From: Anaerolineaceae bacterium UBA5365
GTDB lineage: Bacteria > Chloroflexota > Anaerolineae > Anaerolineales > Anaerolineaceae
Assembly (NCBI GenBank): GCA_002407905.1
Contig: DHPL01000055.1
Span: 1 to 33,619 of the forward strand
Direction of reading: 5' to 3'
DNA: 33,619 bases
Below are positions 32,195-33,619 of this stretch, piece after piece. A model generated the notes under the pieces. That model was not told where the DNA came from. It worked only from the letters and a program-made list of their open reading frames with translations, and did no database searches. The translations under genes were made by a program, and so were the position numbers. How positions within the stretch are numbered: the stretch's first letter is position 1; every line of letters begins with the position of its first letter.

Positions 32195-32353
32195 CGTACA
32201 TGGCCTTTCTTGCAAGTTCTCAACTCTATTTTAAGTCAGAATTAATAAATCGGCGTCGCTCAAATTGCTTCCACGAGGGCTTTCGCGATTTTGTACAAGC
32301 TCTGCACCTGCCTCCTCCGCGGCAGCGGACCCGGGCATTTCGCGCGGTTTGCG

Positions 32354-32377
32354 AGGCTGCTTTTCTGCCGTTATAAT
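32354..32377 (+). promoter_or_regulatory. Possible promoter giving a leaderless transpeptidase mRNA
   Basis: TATAAT at 32372-32377 ends seven bases before the ATG at 32385, so transcription would begin at or next to the start codon. A -35-like TTTGCG lies 18 bp upstream near 32348-32353 and is weak. No Shine-Dalgarno precedes the ATG. Confidence 0.4.
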
Positions 32378-32384
32378 GGATTTC

Positions 32385-33566
32385 ATGAAAAAGTATAGTG
32401 TTTTACTCATAATTGCCCTGGGCCTTTTTGCGCTCTTTGTTTTGCCGGGGCAAGCGGTGCAGGCAGCCGGCCTGCCAACCGAGGAATTACCGCTCTGCCC
32501 GCCCGGCCTCTACCTGGAGGACCCGCAGGATTGCCTGCCGCTGGGGCCTTCCCAGAGTATTAAAGCTTTGCACGACCAGGGCATCCCCTGGCCAGCCGAG
32601 CCCTTGCCGGCTGTTCGGCCAGACGCTGCGCTGAGCAAATTGCCCGTCCACGTGGCCATCATCACTCACGGCGGCCCCGTGCCGGTCTACCGCAATATCA
32701 ATGAGGCCATCGGCGGAGCCCCCCCCGTCCGCAGCCTGGCAGCCGGACCGATGAAGTACGTCTCCATGGTCAATCAGGTCTCCAGCGATGGCCGCAATTT
32801 CGTCCAGATGGAGAGCGGCGAGTGGGTGGAAGCCCAACCCCTGTATAGCTGGAGCCAGTTCCGCGGCCTGGTGTTCAGCCGCACGCCCAAGACGGACTTT
32901 GGCTGGACGGTGAACCCCACCCCAAGTTACACGGGGCCGGGTTACAAATACCCGCCCACAGATAAGATCTACGACAAGTTCTACAATTTTGAAGTCTTTC
33001 AGGTGGAACAGGCCGATGACTACGACTGGTTTATGATCGCACCCGGTGAGTGGCTGCCATCCTTAAAAGCCCGGCGTGTGATCGTAGACCCCACCCGTCC
33101 CGAGGGCGTGGAAGGCGAGCGCTGGATCAACATCGACCTGGATGAGCAGGTCCTGACCGCCTGGGAAGACGGCCAACTGGTCTTTGCCACACTGATGGCC
33201 AGCGGCATCGAACCCTTCTATACCCGCCCGGGCAGCTTCCAGATCTATAAGGAGTTCAAAACCGTCACCATGCAGGATGCCTACGAGGCAGACCGCTCCG
33301 ATTTTTACATGCTCCAGGCTGTGCCCTGGGCCCTCTTCTACGACCGCGCCACCGCCATCCACGGCGTTTACTGGCCGGTGATGCTGGGCTTCCCCCAGAG
33401 CCATGGCTGCGTCAACCTGAGTGTGGCCGATGCCCGCTGGCTCTTTGATTGGCACGAGCGCGGAGACTGGGTGCATGTCTGGGACCGTTCCGGCAAAACG
33501 CCGCTTGAACATCCGCTTTACGGCGGGGAGAACATCATCTTCCCTGACGAAACCCCAGAACCCTGA
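32385..33566 (+). CDS. Secreted L,D-transpeptidase (YkuD family)
   Basis: A 393-residue envelope enzyme. A signal peptide ('KKYSVLLIIALGLFALFVLPG' start, then VQAAG) spans about 1-29. A middle region (about 85-170, 'PVPVYRN...GRNFVQMESGEWVEAQPLY') resembles an SH3-like module. The YkuD catalytic domain follows 'WINIDLDEQVLTAWEDGQLVFATLMASG' and has H326 (AIHGVYW) and SHGCVNLS (S339, H340, C342), the complete active site. It should form peptidoglycan 3-3 cross-links or attach proteins to the wall. ATG at 32385 is preferred; another ATG three codons earlier overlaps the -10 box. An upstream open frame from 32265 has no support. Confidence 0.9.
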   Translation: MKKYSVLLIIALGLFALFVLPGQAVQAAGLPTEELPLCPPGLYLEDPQDCLPLGPSQSIKALHDQGIPWPAEPLPAVRPDAALSKLPVHVAIITHGGPVPVYRNINEAIGGAPPVRSLAAGPMKYVSMVNQVSSDGRNFVQMESGEWVEAQPLYSWSQFRGLVFSRTPKTDFGWTVNPTPSYTGPGYKYPPTDKIYDKFYNFEVFQVEQADDYDWFMIAPGEWLPSLKARRVIVDPTRPEGVEGERWINIDLDEQVLTAWEDGQLVFATLMASGIEPFYTRPGSFQIYKEFKTVTMQDAYEADRSDFYMLQAVPWALFYDRATAIHGVYWPVMLGFPQSHGCVNLSVADARWLFDWHERGDWVHVWDRSGKTPLEHPLYGGENIIFPDETPEP

Positions 33567-33619
33567 TTTGTCCTTAAAAGCAAAGAGGCCCAAAATTGTA
33601 GTGCACCCCGTTTGTTGGA

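Noticed and set aside
1..33619. CRISPR array, insertion sequence, tRNA or rRNA gene
   Set aside because: No regularly spaced repeats, transposase or integrase motifs, or cloverleaf-like segments were found on either strand.

Overview
The window looks like a chromosomal segment of an uncultured or poorly known member of the Chloroflexota, probably Anaerolineae. This is an inference from gene style: many lipoprotein sugar and oxyanion transporters, tandem paralogues, a large secreted subtilase with a YLPLI-type C-terminal tail, and a YkuD transpeptidase. No rRNA or tRNA fixes the taxonomy. Most of the window is about 60% G+C and most genes are on the minus strand.

Layout from left to right. 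(1) 119-1826: a compact minus-strand operon of an ArsR-type metalloregulator, a COG0701/ArsP-type permease and a CxxC thioredoxin-like protein, with a readable promoter and operator. (2) 1899-4802: an FHA-domain membrane protein coupled to a polytopic membrane protein. (3) 4928-9891: two MFS transporter paralogues followed by two amidohydrolase paralogues, a double tandem duplication ending in a clear terminator. (4) 10073-13712: a small GNAT, a DMT/EamA exporter, a DsrE protein and, on the plus strand, a membrane protein with an HExxH zinc-protease motif. (5) 13734-17260: a tungstate/molybdate module (WtpA, WtpB, no ATPase in the window) behind a lipoprotein built of three sulfite-oxidase-like domains. 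A strong promoter and a roughly 135-nt leader precede it, and the leader resembles the Moco/Tuco riboswitch. (6) 17382-23756: a sugar operon with a LacI regulator, ABC binding protein, two permeases and a GH13_18 phosphorylase, with two perfect LacI operators at its head. (7) 24076-27117: a secreted S8 protease in which the catalytic serine position is threonine. (8) 27158-29156: an AT-rich islet bounded by 23-bp direct repeats of the guaA 3' end, holding a yjbQ-type gene, a 5'-truncated triosephosphate isomerase-like gene and a truncated DeoR-type regulator. (9) 29133-31273: xpt-guaA purine salvage operon. (10) 31394-33566: a PhzF-like protein with a strong terminator, and a secreted L,D-transpeptidase whose mRNA may be leaderless.

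The most interesting points are the guaA-anchored islet with its two genes broken at one shared point, the candidate molybdenum/tungsten-cofactor riboswitch upstream of a non-catalytic-looking molybdopterin-fold lipoprotein and tungstate transporter, and the Ser-to-Thr subtilase. No CRISPR array, transposase, integrase or phage gene was recognised. Many starts were moved inward from the longest possible reading frame to ATG codons that have a Shine-Dalgarno sequence; these choices are stated in each entry.
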